This document shows positions 1 through 6,982 of a DNA stretch of 10,994 bases, in pieces. A model generated the notes under the pieces. That model worked only from the letters and a program-made list of their open reading frames with translations. It was not told the DNA's origin and ran no database searches. The stretch spans positions 1 through 10,994 of the forward strand of contig CAMONF010000224.1 of NCBI GenBank assembly GCA_946620335.1, given 5' to 3'. Within the stretch, counting starts at the first letter, position 1. Every line of letters starts with the position of its first letter. Position numbers and translations under genes: made by a program. Source of the DNA: an uncultured Clostridia bacterium (GTDB lineage: Bacteria > Bacillota > Clostridia > Lachnospirales > Lachnospiraceae).

Positions 1-770
1 CGAGCAGAACACAACCCCGCGACCCCCGCCCCGCCCAGCCCCCCGTTCGACCCCCTTCCTCCCGGGATGAAGCCGGACAGACGGATCCCTCTTCCGGCCA
101 GACACCAATCGAAGCCGCTTCTTCTTCGGAAAATTCGGATACGTCCCTGCCCGCCACCTTCGAGGTGGTCTCCAGTTCTCTCTATGTCCGGGAAGGCCCC
201 GGCACAGACACCCCCGCCGTGGAATACCTGCTCACAGGCGACCGGATCACCGTGACCGGACTCACCGGCGTCTGGGGCCACGTCACAGTGTATGGGACGA
301 ACGGCTACGTCAATATGATGTATCTCACCCGTGTCGCAGAGGATTCTGAGGAAAATGCACCCATCCCCCCGGAAGAGACATCGAGTGATGAAGTAGCTGC
401 CGACGACAATAAGGTTGACAGTGAAACGGATGGGGAAAAATCAAGCAGCAACAAGATATCTGAAAATGCCGATGAAGAGGAAAGCAATCGTTCCGATTCC
501 CTGCTCAGCTACCTCAGCACCGCCTCTGATCAGCTGCTCGACGACGTCCACAATTTCATCTTCTCCGTCCCGCTCTATCCTGACGGCCAGATACTGATGG
601 TAGACACGGAAACTCTGTTTGTCCGCCGCGACCCGAGTACACGGCACGATCCCATTTATGCCCTGAATAAGAGCCAAAAGGTTGCGCTCCTGGCACAGCA
701 GGGCAACTGGGGAAAGGTTGATGTCGAAGGCATCACAGGCTGGATCGACCTCAGATACTGCAAATCCTGA
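1..770 (+). CDS. SH3-domain protein, 5'-truncated by the window edge
   Basis: The reading frame is open from base 3 to the TGA at 768-770, about 255 visible codons, so the gene starts outside the window; the GTG at 165 lies inside the first SH3 domain and is not a credible start. Order of parts: a Pro/Arg-rich then Ser/Thr/Asp-rich linker (visible residues 1-50), a bacterial SH3 domain (about 52-110, with SLYVREGPGTD and the closing GYVNMMYL), an acidic Ser/Asp/Glu linker (about 111-195), and a second SH3 domain (about 198-253, with LFVRRDPST, NWGKVDV and GWIDLRYC). SH3b repeats in Gram-positive proteins usually bind cell-wall peptides, so a secreted or wall-associated protein is likely, perhaps with an enzyme domain in the missing N-terminal part. 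The middle linker is clearly more AT-rich than the rest. The C-rich first 60 bases could hide a frame change. Domain calls are fairly sure; function is unknown. Confidence 0.8.
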   Translation, partial: SRTQPRDPRPAQPPVRPPSSRDEAGQTDPSSGQTPIEAASSSENSDTSLPATFEVVSSSLYVREGPGTDTPAVEYLLTGDRITVTGLTGVWGHVTVYGTNGYVNMMYLTRVAEDSEENAPIPPEETSSDEVAADDNKVDSETDGEKSSSNKISENADEEESNRSDSLLSYLSTASDQLLDDVHNFIFSVPLYPDGQILMVDTETLFVRRDPSTRHDPIYALNKSQKVALLAQQGNWGKVDVEGITGWIDLRYCKS

Positions 771-893
771 AAAAGTGGAACTCAGGGACGCTTACTGTTT
801 CCAGTTTGCTCTAAAAGTGGGAATCAGGGACGGTTCCTTTTCCCAGTTTTCTCTGAAAACTGGGAAAAGGAACCGTCCCTGATTCCCACTTTT
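771..893. repeat. Inverted repeat with adjacent degenerate direct copy (REP-like)
   Basis: Bases 813-851 and 855-893 are perfect reverse complements, 39 bp each, separated by only 3 bases (TCT). Immediately upstream, 771-812 is a degenerate direct copy of 813-854, matching at 35 of 42 positions by hand count. The unit therefore occurs twice in plus orientation and once inverted. The core contains CAGGGACGGTTCC. The block begins on the base after the stop codon of the SH3 gene. GGGAC-type short palindromes of this sort are known around REP-associated Y1 transposases in many bacteria; no transposase is present here, so a link to that family is inference. Confidence 0.75.
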
Positions 894-898
894 TCTTG
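813..898. terminator. Bidirectional terminator between convergent genes
   Basis: The 39-bp perfect stem with a 3-base loop is followed on the plus strand by TTTTTCTTG and is bordered on the other side by AAAA, giving a short U-run on the minus strand too. It sits 42 bp after the plus-strand SH3 gene stop and 23 bp after the minus-strand polymerase stop, the right place to end both convergent transcripts. The stem is much longer than an ordinary intrinsic terminator, which suggests a repeat element reused as a terminator. Confidence 0.6.
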
Positions 899-916
899 CA
901 TCCTGACACAGCTGCT

Positions 917-2353
917 TCATCCTTCCTCGGGATCCTCTTCCCCGCGGACCATACCTTTCTGCAGGGCCTCCCCGCCAAAACGTTTTTGAACGCTTGCCAT
1001 CATCGCCTCCAGACGGCGGCGTTTTTCCTCCGCTTTCAGCCTGGCTTCCCTTTCCTGCATTTCCTCGAGCCTTTTTGCCTCCTGCGCACGGTGCTCGGCC
1101 TCCTGCTTCAGGCGTTCTTCCTCGGCGGCCCGTTCCTCAGCCGCACGCCTCTCGCGCTCTTCCCTCTCCAGAGTCTCTTTTTGGCTGGCCCAGGAGAAGA
1201 GATCCAGCTGCCGGTACCCGCCTTCCTCCAGGTTGGAGCCGCCCACGCCCAGAAGCCGGACGGTCTCACCGCGGACGAAAAGGCCGTCATCTCCCATGAG
1301 CAGCTCCCGCAATAGGGAAAGTCCCTCCTCCGAAAGGACGTCCGCCTCGCTCGTCGGCACCGCAAGGCTCCGCTGCCGCGTGTGACGTTTGAAAGCGCCT
1401 GTCTTGACTACGACAAATATGGTGCCCGCGCGCACTCCGTCACGCTGCATTCTCGCCGCCACCTTTTCAGCCATATGGGCGATCATGGGCGGCCCCAGCC
1501 GGTCAAAGTTCTCGCCGGTGATGTCCTCGCTCGTGGTGGTCTCATGGGAGTAGCTCTTCGCCTTATCCCGCTCCACACGGACTGTGGAGGATCCCAGTCC
1601 GTTGGCCTTGCGGTGAATGGACTCCCCCGCCCTGTCCCCGAGTATGCTCTTTAAAATCACCGGGTCGGCGGCAGCCGCGTCCCCGATGGTGCGGATTCCC
1701 ATGGTAGTCAGCCTGTCGGCAGTCTGCCGGCCGCATCCATAGAGTTCCCGGATGGGGAGAGGCCACATTTTCGCCGGCACCTCCTCCGGGAACAGCGTGT
1801 GAGTCCTGTCCGGCTTGGCAAAGTCGCTGGCCATCTTGGCCAGAAGCTTGTTTGAGGAAATGCCTACATTTACCGTAAACCCCAGCTTCTCCCGGATTTC
1901 CTGCCGGATCCTGGCCGCAGCGCAGGCCGGAAAAGACTCCCCGGCGGCGATTTTCCTGGAGAAGAGAGCCTCCGCACCGGTCATGTCCATGTAGGCTTCA
2001 TCGATGGATACCTGCTCCACCTGGTCGCTGAAATCCTTCAAAATATCGATGAAGGCGTGGGAGCAGGACCTGTAAAATTCAAAATCCGGGGGGACCAGGA
2101 CCAGGTTCGGGCACTTGCGCAGAGCCGTGACCACCGGCTCTCCCGTGGTCACGCCGAAAGCCTTGGCCGGGATGGACTTGGCTGTGATGATGCCGTGCCG
2201 GGTCTTCACATCCCCACCTACGGCGGAGGGGATGGTCCGCAGGTCCACTGCCTCCGGGTCCTCCCGAAGCCTCTTCACTGCGCTCCAGGAGAGGAAGGCG
2301 GAGTTGACGTCCACGTGAAATATGATTTTTCCCCTGCTCTTCTCCCTTGCCAT
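917..2353 (-). CDS. dinB: Y-family DNA polymerase (DNA polymerase IV type)
   Basis: Error-prone translesion polymerase, 478 residues. The start at 2353 was chosen over an ATG 63 bp upstream because AAAGGAGG lies just before it and the protein then begins like the family (MAREKSRGKIIFHVDVNSAF). Palm metal ligands are visible as D15 in HVDVN and D118/E119 in SIDEA; F20 is at the steric-gate position (five residues after the Asp, as in E. coli Pol IV). NVGISSNKLLAKMASDFAKP (162-181) is the conserved family segment; a helix-hairpin-helix region and the little-finger domain follow to about 375. QLDLF at 382-386 is a textbook sliding-clamp-binding motif. Residues about 391-455 are an almost uninterrupted Glu/Arg/Ala/Lys-rich helix, predicted coiled coil, followed by SVQKRFGGEALQKG. 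E. coli Pol IV has 351 residues, so the tail is the main addition. The gene stands alone, convergent with the SH3 gene; no clear LexA box was found. Confidence 0.93.
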   Translation of the reverse strand: MAREKSRGKIIFHVDVNSAFLSWSAVKRLREDPEAVDLRTIPSAVGGDVKTRHGIITAKSIPAKAFGVTTGEPVVTALRKCPNLVLVPPDFEFYRSCSHAFIDILKDFSDQVEQVSIDEAYMDMTGAEALFSRKIAAGESFPACAAARIRQEIREKLGFTVNVGISSNKLLAKMASDFAKPDRTHTLFPEEVPAKMWPLPIRELYGCGRQTADRLTTMGIRTIGDAAAADPVILKSILGDRAGESIHRKANGLGSSTVRVERDKAKSYSHETTTSEDITGENFDRLGPPMIAHMAEKVAARMQRDGVRAGTIFVVVKTGAFKRHTRQRSLAVPTSEADVLSEEGLSLLRELLMGDDGLFVRGETVRLLGVGGSNLEEGGYRQLDLFSWASQKETLEREERERRAAEERAAEEERLKQEAEHRAQEAKRLEEMQEREARLKAEEKRRRLEAMMASVQKRFGGEALQKGMVRGEEDPEEG

Positions 2354-2527
2354 GCTGCCTCCTTTTGCTGTTGGATCCGGTTTCCCTGCCGAAGATCCGG
2401 CGGATGAACTTCGCACATACGAGTCCGCCGTACTGCATCTACCGCTTCAGACCCGCAGGACTCAATTCAGTGGATCTCACACATGCATGTCCGCCGTTCT
2501 CCCGGCCGCCTGCGCCCGGGAACACAT

Positions 2528-2574
2528 ACGGGACTTCCGCGCAGGGTGGCGCGGCAGTCCCGTGTTTTCATTTT
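2528..2574. terminator. GC-rich hairpin, candidate terminator of the liv/kinase operon
   Basis: Arms ACGGGACT (2528-2535) and AGTCCCGT (2556-2563) plus CCGCGC (2537-2542) and GCGCGG (2549-2554) form a 14-bp stem with one T/C mismatch and a 6-base loop. It lies 22 bp after the kinase-like gene stop, so it probably ends the minus-strand operon. However, the T-rich run (GTTTTCATTTT) is on the plus-strand 3' side; the minus-strand side lacks a U-tract. As an intrinsic terminator it is therefore better formed for plus-strand transcription, where no gene precedes it. Confidence 0.45.
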
Positions 2575-2584
2575 CAGATATGAA

Positions 2585-3220
2585 TCACAGCTCGAGGCCG
2601 TCGAAGCGGACCTTCATGTAGGACCGGATGATCTCCACAGCCTTCTCGGGGCTGATCTTGGAGGAGTCCAGGCAGAGGTCGTAGTGGTGGACGTCCGTCC
2701 ACTCGCGGCCGGTGTGGTAGCGGTAATAGTCGGCGCGGTTGCGGTTGATCTTCTCCACGTAGCGCTGAAGCTCCCTGGGCGGCAGGCTCTTCCGGAGGGA
2801 AGCCTGGTAGAGCAGGTAGTAGCTGGGCGCCTCGATGAAGACCCTGACCAGGTTCGGCTGGTCCTCGAGAATGAAATCCGCGCAGCGGCCGATGATGATG
2901 CAGGACTCGTTGGCCGCCAGCTCCTTGATCACCTTGGCCTGGTAGTTGAAGAGATTGTCGGTGGAGGTGAAATCGTCGCTGTCCGGCGGCAGGAGCTCTC
3001 CCCTGTAGACGGCGCTGGCCGCCTTGAAGAGGCTGGTCCTGCGGAAGGCCTCGTCGGCATTCTCGAAAAGAGCCTGGTTGATGCCGGAGCTCTCCGACGC
3101 AAGCCTTAAGAGGTCCCGGTCATAGTACTCGATGCCCAGACTGGCCGCCAGGAGTCTTCCGATGTTCCGACCGCCGCTGCCGTACTCACGGTTGATGGTG
3201 ACTACAATCTTCTGGTTCAT
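2585..3220 (-). CDS. Cytidylate-kinase-like P-loop family protein
   Basis: 211 residues, resembling the cytidylate-kinase-like family (AAA_26 type) common in Clostridia. A nucleotide-binding P-loop is seen near the N terminus, TINREYGSGGRNIG (8-21), where the usual Lys is replaced by Arg18 in a GSGGRNIG loop, which is typical of this family. EYYDRDLL (31-38), IIGRCADFIL (109-118, the CMP-kinase-like GR-ADF segment) and the Arg-rich lid INRNRADYYRYHTG (158-171) follow. The start has AAAGGAGG 5 bases upstream. It is 27 bp behind livF in the same direction with no terminator between, so it is likely the last gene of the transporter operon. Substrate is not established for most members of this family; true Cmk activity should not be assumed. 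Family call is confident, function is not. Confidence 0.85.
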   Translation of the reverse strand: MNQKIVVTINREYGSGGRNIGRLLAASLGIEYYDRDLLRLASESSGINQALFENADEAFRRTSLFKAASAVYRGELLPPDSDDFTSTDNLFNYQAKVIKELAANESCIIIGRCADFILEDQPNLVRVFIEAPSYYLLYQASLRKSLPPRELQRYVEKINRNRADYYRYHTGREWTDVHHYDLCLDSSKISPEKAVEIIRSYMKVRFDGLEL

Positions 3221-3247
3221 AAACGCCTCCTTTATGAGTCTAACGCC

Positions 3248-3958
3248 TTATTCTCCCAGATAAGCCTTTCGGATTGCGTCATCGTGAAGCAGCGCATCCG
3301 CCTGCCCGATGGTCGTGATGCTGCCGGTCTCCAGGACGTAGGCCCGATCCGCTATGGACAGGGCTTTTCTGGCGTTCTGCTCGACCAGCAGGACCGTTGT
3401 TCCCTCGGAGGAGACCTTCTCGATGATGTCGAAGATCTCATTTACATAGATGGGGGAGAGTCCCATGGAGGGCTCGTCCATCAGGATGATTCTCGGGTGG
3501 GACATGAGGGCCCTGCCCATGGCCAACATCTGCTGCTCGCCGCCGGAGAGGGTTCCCGCCAGCTGCTTTGTCCGCTCCTTGAGCCGGGGAAAGCGGCTGT
3601 AGACGAGCTCCAGGGAGGCCTCTTTCTCGGCCGCGTTCTTTCTCGTGTAGGCCCCCAGCATCAGGTTCTGGTAGACGGTCATGTCCGGGAAGACCCGGCG
3701 GCCTTCCGGAACGTGGGCCATCCCCATCTTTACGATCTGGTGGGGCGGGGTGAGGGTGATATCCTTCCCCAGAAATTCGATTTTGCCGCCGGCGGAAGGG
3801 ATGAGGCCGGTGACCGTGTGGAGTGTCGTCGTTTTACCAGCGCCGTTCGCGCCGATGAGGGCGATGACCTCCCCCTCGTTGACCTCGAAGGAGATGCCCT
3901 TCAGGGCCGGAATGATACCGTAATTGACCTTTAAGTCCGTAACCTTTAACATTGCCAT
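3248..3958 (-). CDS. livF: Branched-chain amino acid ABC transporter, ATPase LivF
   Basis: 236 residues, the usual LivF size. Cytoplasmic ATPase that pairs with LivG to power the importer. Walker A GANGAGKT (36-43), the LivF-type segment VPEGRRVFPDMTVYQNL (83-99), ABC signature LSGGEQQ (137-143), Walker B RIILMDEP (156-163) with Glu162 as the expected catalytic base, and VEQN (192-195) where many ABC ATPases have the switch His; EQN at this site is normal for LivF. The start at 3958 (MAMLKV) is preceded by AAGGAG eight bases upstream, which overlaps the end of livG; a second ATG two codons later is possible. Only 12 bp separate it from livG, so the two are translated together. The HAAT family also carries amides and other amino acids, so the exact substrate is inferred. 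Confidence 0.93.
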   Translation of the reverse strand: MAMLKVTDLKVNYGIIPALKGISFEVNEGEVIALIGANGAGKTTTLHTVTGLIPSAGGKIEFLGKDITLTPPHQIVKMGMAHVPEGRRVFPDMTVYQNLMLGAYTRKNAAEKEASLELVYSRFPRLKERTKQLAGTLSGGEQQMLAMGRALMSHPRIILMDEPSMGLSPIYVNEIFDIIEKVSSEGTTVLLVEQNARKALSIADRAYVLETGSITTIGQADALLHDDAIRKAYLGE

Positions 3959-3970
3959 CTTCTCTTCTCC

Positions 3971-4732
3971 TTACTCGCCCAGGTAGGCCTTGATGACCTC
4001 CGGATCCGCCAGGACCGCCTTGGTCTCGCCCTGGGCCAGGATCCTGCCGAAATTGAGGACGGTCAGCTTCTCGCAGATGCCGGAGACCAGCTTCATGTCG
4101 TGCTCAATGAGGAGAATGGTCATATTGAAGTTCTTCTGAATATACTTGATGGTATCCATGAGCTCCTGGGTCTCGTTGGGGTTCATGCCGGCGGCCGGCT
4201 CATCCAGGAGGAGAAGCTTGGGGCCGGTGGCCAGGGCCCGGGCGATCTCCAGCTTGCGCTGGGCGCCGTAGGGAAGGTTAGAGGCCAGGGTGGTGGCTGC
4301 ATTTTTGTCCAGATCGAAGACCTTGAGCAGCTCATAGGCCTCCTCCGTCATCTCCTTCTCGGTCCTGAAGTAGGAGGGCAGGCGGAGGATGGAGGCGGCT
4401 GTGGAGTAGCCATAGCGGTTGTGGAGGCCGACCTTGACGTTGTCGAGGACGGAGAGCTGCTTGAAGAGCCGAATGTTCTGGAAGGTACGGGCGATGCCCT
4501 CTCGGTTGATCTGGATGGGCTTTTTGCCGGTGATGTCCTTGCCGTCAAGGCGGATGATGCCTTCATTTGGCTTGTAGACGCCGGTAAGCAGGTTGAAAAC
4601 GGTGGTCTTGCCGGCGCCGTTGGGTCCGATGAGGCCGTAGAGCTCGCCCTTCTCGATGGTCAGGTCGAACTCGTCGACAGCCCTAAGACCGCCGAAGTGG
4701 ATGGCCAGATTATTTATCTCAAGGAGTGCCAT
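3971..4732 (-). CDS. livG: Branched-chain amino acid ABC transporter, ATPase LivG
   Basis: 253 residues, the usual LivG size; second cytoplasmic ATPase of the importer. Walker A GPNGAGKT (36-43), Q-loop Gln85 in ARTFQNIRLF, a non-canonical signature LPYGAQRKLEIARAL (153-167) that is typical of LivG in place of LSGGQ, Walker B LLLLDEP (173-179) with Glu178, and switch His211 in IEHDM. The longer insertion between the Q-loop and signature (about 104-135) is also a LivG trait. The ATG overlaps the livM stop in TAATG, sharing one base, with AAAGGAGG upstream, indicating translational coupling. It ends in KAYLGE, as does LivF, fitting their common ancestry. Confidence 0.94.
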   Translation of the reverse strand: MALLEINNLAIHFGGLRAVDEFDLTIEKGELYGLIGPNGAGKTTVFNLLTGVYKPNEGIIRLDGKDITGKKPIQINREGIARTFQNIRLFKQLSVLDNVKVGLHNRYGYSTAASILRLPSYFRTEKEMTEEAYELLKVFDLDKNAATTLASNLPYGAQRKLEIARALATGPKLLLLDEPAAGMNPNETQELMDTIKYIQKNFNMTILLIEHDMKLVSGICEKLTVLNFGRILAQGETKAVLADPEVIKAYLGE

Positions 4733-5817
4733 TATTTGTCCTCCTTTCCGCCTTTTTTGAAGAGGAAGCGCTTCAGGGAGTGGGTCTCCATGAAGGCCCT
4801 GGATTTGGGCGACCAGTTGACCAGCATGATGACGATCAGGACGATGGCGTAGATCAGCATGCGGTAGCTCTGGATCGGTCTCAGAAGCTCGGGGATCAGC
4901 GTCAGAACAACGGATGCGACGATGGCGCCGCGGGTGCTGCCGATGCCGCCAAGGACCACGAAGACCAGGAACATGATGGACATGTTATAGCCGAATCTTG
5001 CCGGGGTGGCGACCAGCGTGGCCAGGTTGTGGGCGTAGAGCGCTCCCGCGAAGCCGGAGATGACCGCGCTGATGGTGAAGGCCGTCAGCTTGTAGCGGGT
5101 GATGTTGATGCCCACAGACTCGGCCGCGATGTAGTTGTCGCGGACCGCCATGATGGCCCGCCCGTCCCTGGAATGGGTCAGGTTCAGGATGACGATCAGG
5201 GAAATGAAGAGCACCACCATGCTGATGGCGAAGGTGGCTGACCTGGGGGTTCCTGTTACGCCCTGCGGTCCGTTGATGATGATATTCCCGTTCAGGGGAT
5301 CCATGCCCATGTCGTTGACCGAGGAGAGGGAGAAATGATACCCCTTCTCGTCCACGCCCACGTAAAGGGCGTTGATGATGTTCTTGATGATCTCGCCGAA
5401 GGCCAGCGTCACGATGGCCAGGTAGTCGCCGTTCAGGCGGAGGACCGGGATGCCGATGAGGAAGCCGAAGATGCCGGCGACCACGCCGCCGATGATGATG
5501 GCGATGATGAACCGGGGAAGGTCAGGCATGTCGGGGTTAATTTTCGAGAAGAAGGCGCTGGAAAATGCACCCACGCACATAAATCCCGCGTGCCCGATGG
5601 AAAGCTCGCCCAGCGTGCCGACGACCAGATTGAGGGCGATGGCCATGATGGCGTAGACGCAGAGCGGCACCAGAAGGCCTCTCATCTGGTTCGAGAGCAT
5701 ACCCGCGGAGAGCAGGCCCTGCATGACGATAAAGACGACCAGAAGACCGCCGTAGGTGATGAAGTCATCCCGGGAGGTCCGGTCCATTGTACTGAAATAG
5801 GTTTTGATTCTGCCCAT
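4732..5817 (-). CDS. livM: Branched-chain amino acid ABC transporter, permease LivM
   Basis: 361-residue polytopic membrane protein forming one half of the translocation channel. A polar N-terminal stretch of about 20 residues is followed by roughly eight to ten hydrophobic segments. Family landmarks: ALNLVVGTLGELSIGHAGFM (61-80), LRLNGDYLAIVTLAFGEI (126-143), the cytoplasmic coupling loop SRDGRAIMAVRDNYIAAES (216-234) that contacts the ATPases, and VLGGIGSTRGAIVAS (288-302). The tail is basic (KRFLFKKGGKEDK), as expected for a cytoplasmic end. The loop around 155-190 is long and likely extracellular. AAGGAGG lies before the start, and 12 bp separate it from livH. Shorter than E. coli LivM, mainly through a shorter N terminus. 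Confidence 0.94.
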   Translation of the reverse strand: MGRIKTYFSTMDRTSRDDFITYGGLLVVFIVMQGLLSAGMLSNQMRGLLVPLCVYAIMAIALNLVVGTLGELSIGHAGFMCVGAFSSAFFSKINPDMPDLPRFIIAIIIGGVVAGIFGFLIGIPVLRLNGDYLAIVTLAFGEIIKNIINALYVGVDEKGYHFSLSSVNDMGMDPLNGNIIINGPQGVTGTPRSATFAISMVVLFISLIVILNLTHSRDGRAIMAVRDNYIAAESVGINITRYKLTAFTISAVISGFAGALYAHNLATLVATPARFGYNMSIMFLVFVVLGGIGSTRGAIVASVVLTLIPELLRPIQSYRMLIYAIVLIVIMLVNWSPKSRAFMETHSLKRFLFKKGGKEDK

Positions 5818-5829
5818 GACCGCTCCTCC

Positions 5830-6711
5830 TTATACCTTTTCCTGGATGACCTTGCCCATGATGCCGGTGGGCCTCACCAGCAGAACAAGGATCAGGACCG
5901 AAAAGACGATGGCGTCCGAGAGCTGGGAGGAAATGTAGGACCTGGAAAGGATCTCGATGATGCCCAGCAGGAGGCCGCCGATCATAGCCCCGGGAATGGA
6001 GCCGATGCCGCCGAAGACCGCAGCCACGAAGGCTTTGATGCCGGGCATGGCGCCGGTGGTCGGGGACAGGGTCGGGTAGGCCGAGCACAGGAGAACGCCG
6101 GCGATGGCCGCCATGGCGGAGCCGATGGCGAAGGTCAGCGTGATGGTGCCGTTGACGGAGATGCCCATGAGGGAGGCCGCGTCACGGTCCTGGGCGCAGG
6201 CCAGCATGGCCTGACCGGGCTTTGTCTTGTTGATAAAGAGCTGGAGCGCCCCCACGAGGACCAGGCTCACCACGATGCTGACGATAGTGGTGCCGGGGAT
6301 TTGGAGCGGACCGATGGTCAGGTTGCCGAAGGGCACCACGGAGGAGAACATCTTGGGGTCCGACCCGAAGATCAGAAGGGCGGAGTTCTGCAGAAAATAG
6401 CTGACGCCGATGGCCGTGATGAGGACAGCCAGCGGGGACGAGGCCTTCCGCAGGGGCTTGTAGGCGATCTTCTCGATGGCCACACCCAGGCAGGTGCAGA
6501 CAATGACCGCCGCCACAATGCCCAGCCAGACGGGCAGCTTAAAGGTGGAGATGACCGTGTAGGCAATGAAGGCGCCTACCATGATAATGTCGCCGTGGGC
6601 GAAGTTGAGCATCTTGGCTATGCCGTAGACCATGGTATAGCCGATGGCGATGATGGCATAGATGCTGCCAAGGCTCAGCCCATTGATGAGATTGGTGAAG
6701 AAACTGACCAT
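5830..6711 (-). CDS. livH: Branched-chain amino acid ABC transporter, permease LivH
   Basis: 293 residues from the ATG at 6711. The frame is open 87 bp further upstream, but those codons give a polar, basic stretch unlike the family, whereas MVSFFTNLINGLSLGSIYAI is a typical LivH beginning and has GAGGGAG four bases before the ATG. About eight hydrophobic segments. Landmarks: MLNFAHGD (34-41), the coupling loop KTKPGQAMLACAQDRDAASL (162-181), FGGIGSIPGAMIGG (233-246) and VRPTGIMG (279-286). It pairs with LivM to form the channel. First gene of the membrane/ATPase part of the operon, separated from livK by 271 bp that hold a terminator-like hairpin and a candidate promoter. Confidence 0.94.
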   Translation of the reverse strand: MVSFFTNLINGLSLGSIYAIIAIGYTMVYGIAKMLNFAHGDIIMVGAFIAYTVISTFKLPVWLGIVAAVIVCTCLGVAIEKIAYKPLRKASSPLAVLITAIGVSYFLQNSALLIFGSDPKMFSSVVPFGNLTIGPLQIPGTTIVSIVVSLVLVGALQLFINKTKPGQAMLACAQDRDAASLMGISVNGTITLTFAIGSAMAAIAGVLLCSAYPTLSPTTGAMPGIKAFVAAVFGGIGSIPGAMIGGLLLGIIEILSRSYISSQLSDAIVFSVLILVLLVRPTGIMGKVIQEKV

Positions 6712-6846
6712 TGTACTCCCTCTCAGGCCGCAGGCGGCCTTTGTCTGTATTTTCCGCGCCCCGGATGGCCAGTGTTTACGGCTGCCCCCGGAATTCACGC
6801 GAAAGCGGCAGGCCCTTGCACGAAGACCCTGCCCTGTGATTCCAGT

Positions 6847-6875
6847 ATTTTATCACTTTAACGGGCCAGCGTAAA
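6847..6875 (-). promoter_or_regulatory. Candidate weak sigma-A promoter for livHMGF
   Basis: On the minus strand TTTACG (6870-6875) and TAAAAT (6847-6852) are separated by 17 bp; that is 4 of 6 and 5 of 6 matches to the consensus. It lies about 136 bp before the livH start and after the livK terminator, so it could give the membrane and ATPase genes their own transcript. Such matches can occur by chance; not certain. Confidence 0.4.
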
Positions 6876-6909
6876 GAAGAAATGAGCCCCGCGTCCAACA
6901 TTGCCGCAG

Positions 6910-6951
6910 AAAAAGGGAGGCGCCCTCACCTCTTTGGTGAAGGCGCCTCCC
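6910..6951 (-). terminator. Intrinsic terminator after livK
   Basis: GGGAGGCGCC (6915-6924) pairs with GGCGCCTCCC (6942-6951), and TCACC (6926-6930) with GGTGA (6936-6940), giving 15 paired bases around a 5-base loop with one internal mismatch. On the minus strand the stem is followed directly by TTTTT (complement of 6910-6914). It lies 31 bp after the livK stop and before livH. The plus-strand side (GGCGGTTTTCATTTT) is also T-rich, but no plus-strand gene is nearby. Likely ends most livK transcripts, with some read-through. Confidence 0.85.
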
Positions 6952-6982
6952 GGCGGTTTTCATTTTACTGAAATGCGGCTGC

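Noticed and set aside
771..893. Reading the repeat block as a CRISPR array
   Set aside because: Only two direct copies and one inverted copy exist, they abut without spacers, and no cas gene is in the window.
896..1315. Plus-strand open frame of 139 codons opposite the polymerase C terminus
   Set aside because: It is a shadow of the coiled-coil-encoding region; the product is Leu/Phe/Pro-rich only because it is the complement of Glu/Arg-rich codons.
2412..2425. Possible LexA/SOS box upstream of the dinB-type polymerase
   Set aside because: CGCACATACGAGTC resembles the Gram-positive box CGAACRNRYGTTYC at 11 of 14 positions, but the essential GTTC half is broken and it is not symmetric, so it was not annotated.
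2481..2490. Perfect 10-bp palindrome ACATGCATGT in the dinB upstream region
   Set aside because: It is short, isolated and not placed at a recognisable promoter, so chance is the simplest explanation.
5335..6861. A 508-codon open frame on the plus strand, antisense to livM and livH
   Set aside because: It runs opposite to two well-supported permease genes; its product is a compositionally odd Asp/Gly/His/Glu-rich chain with no domain, and it lacks a convincing ribosome binding site. GC-rich antisense frames stay open by codon bias.
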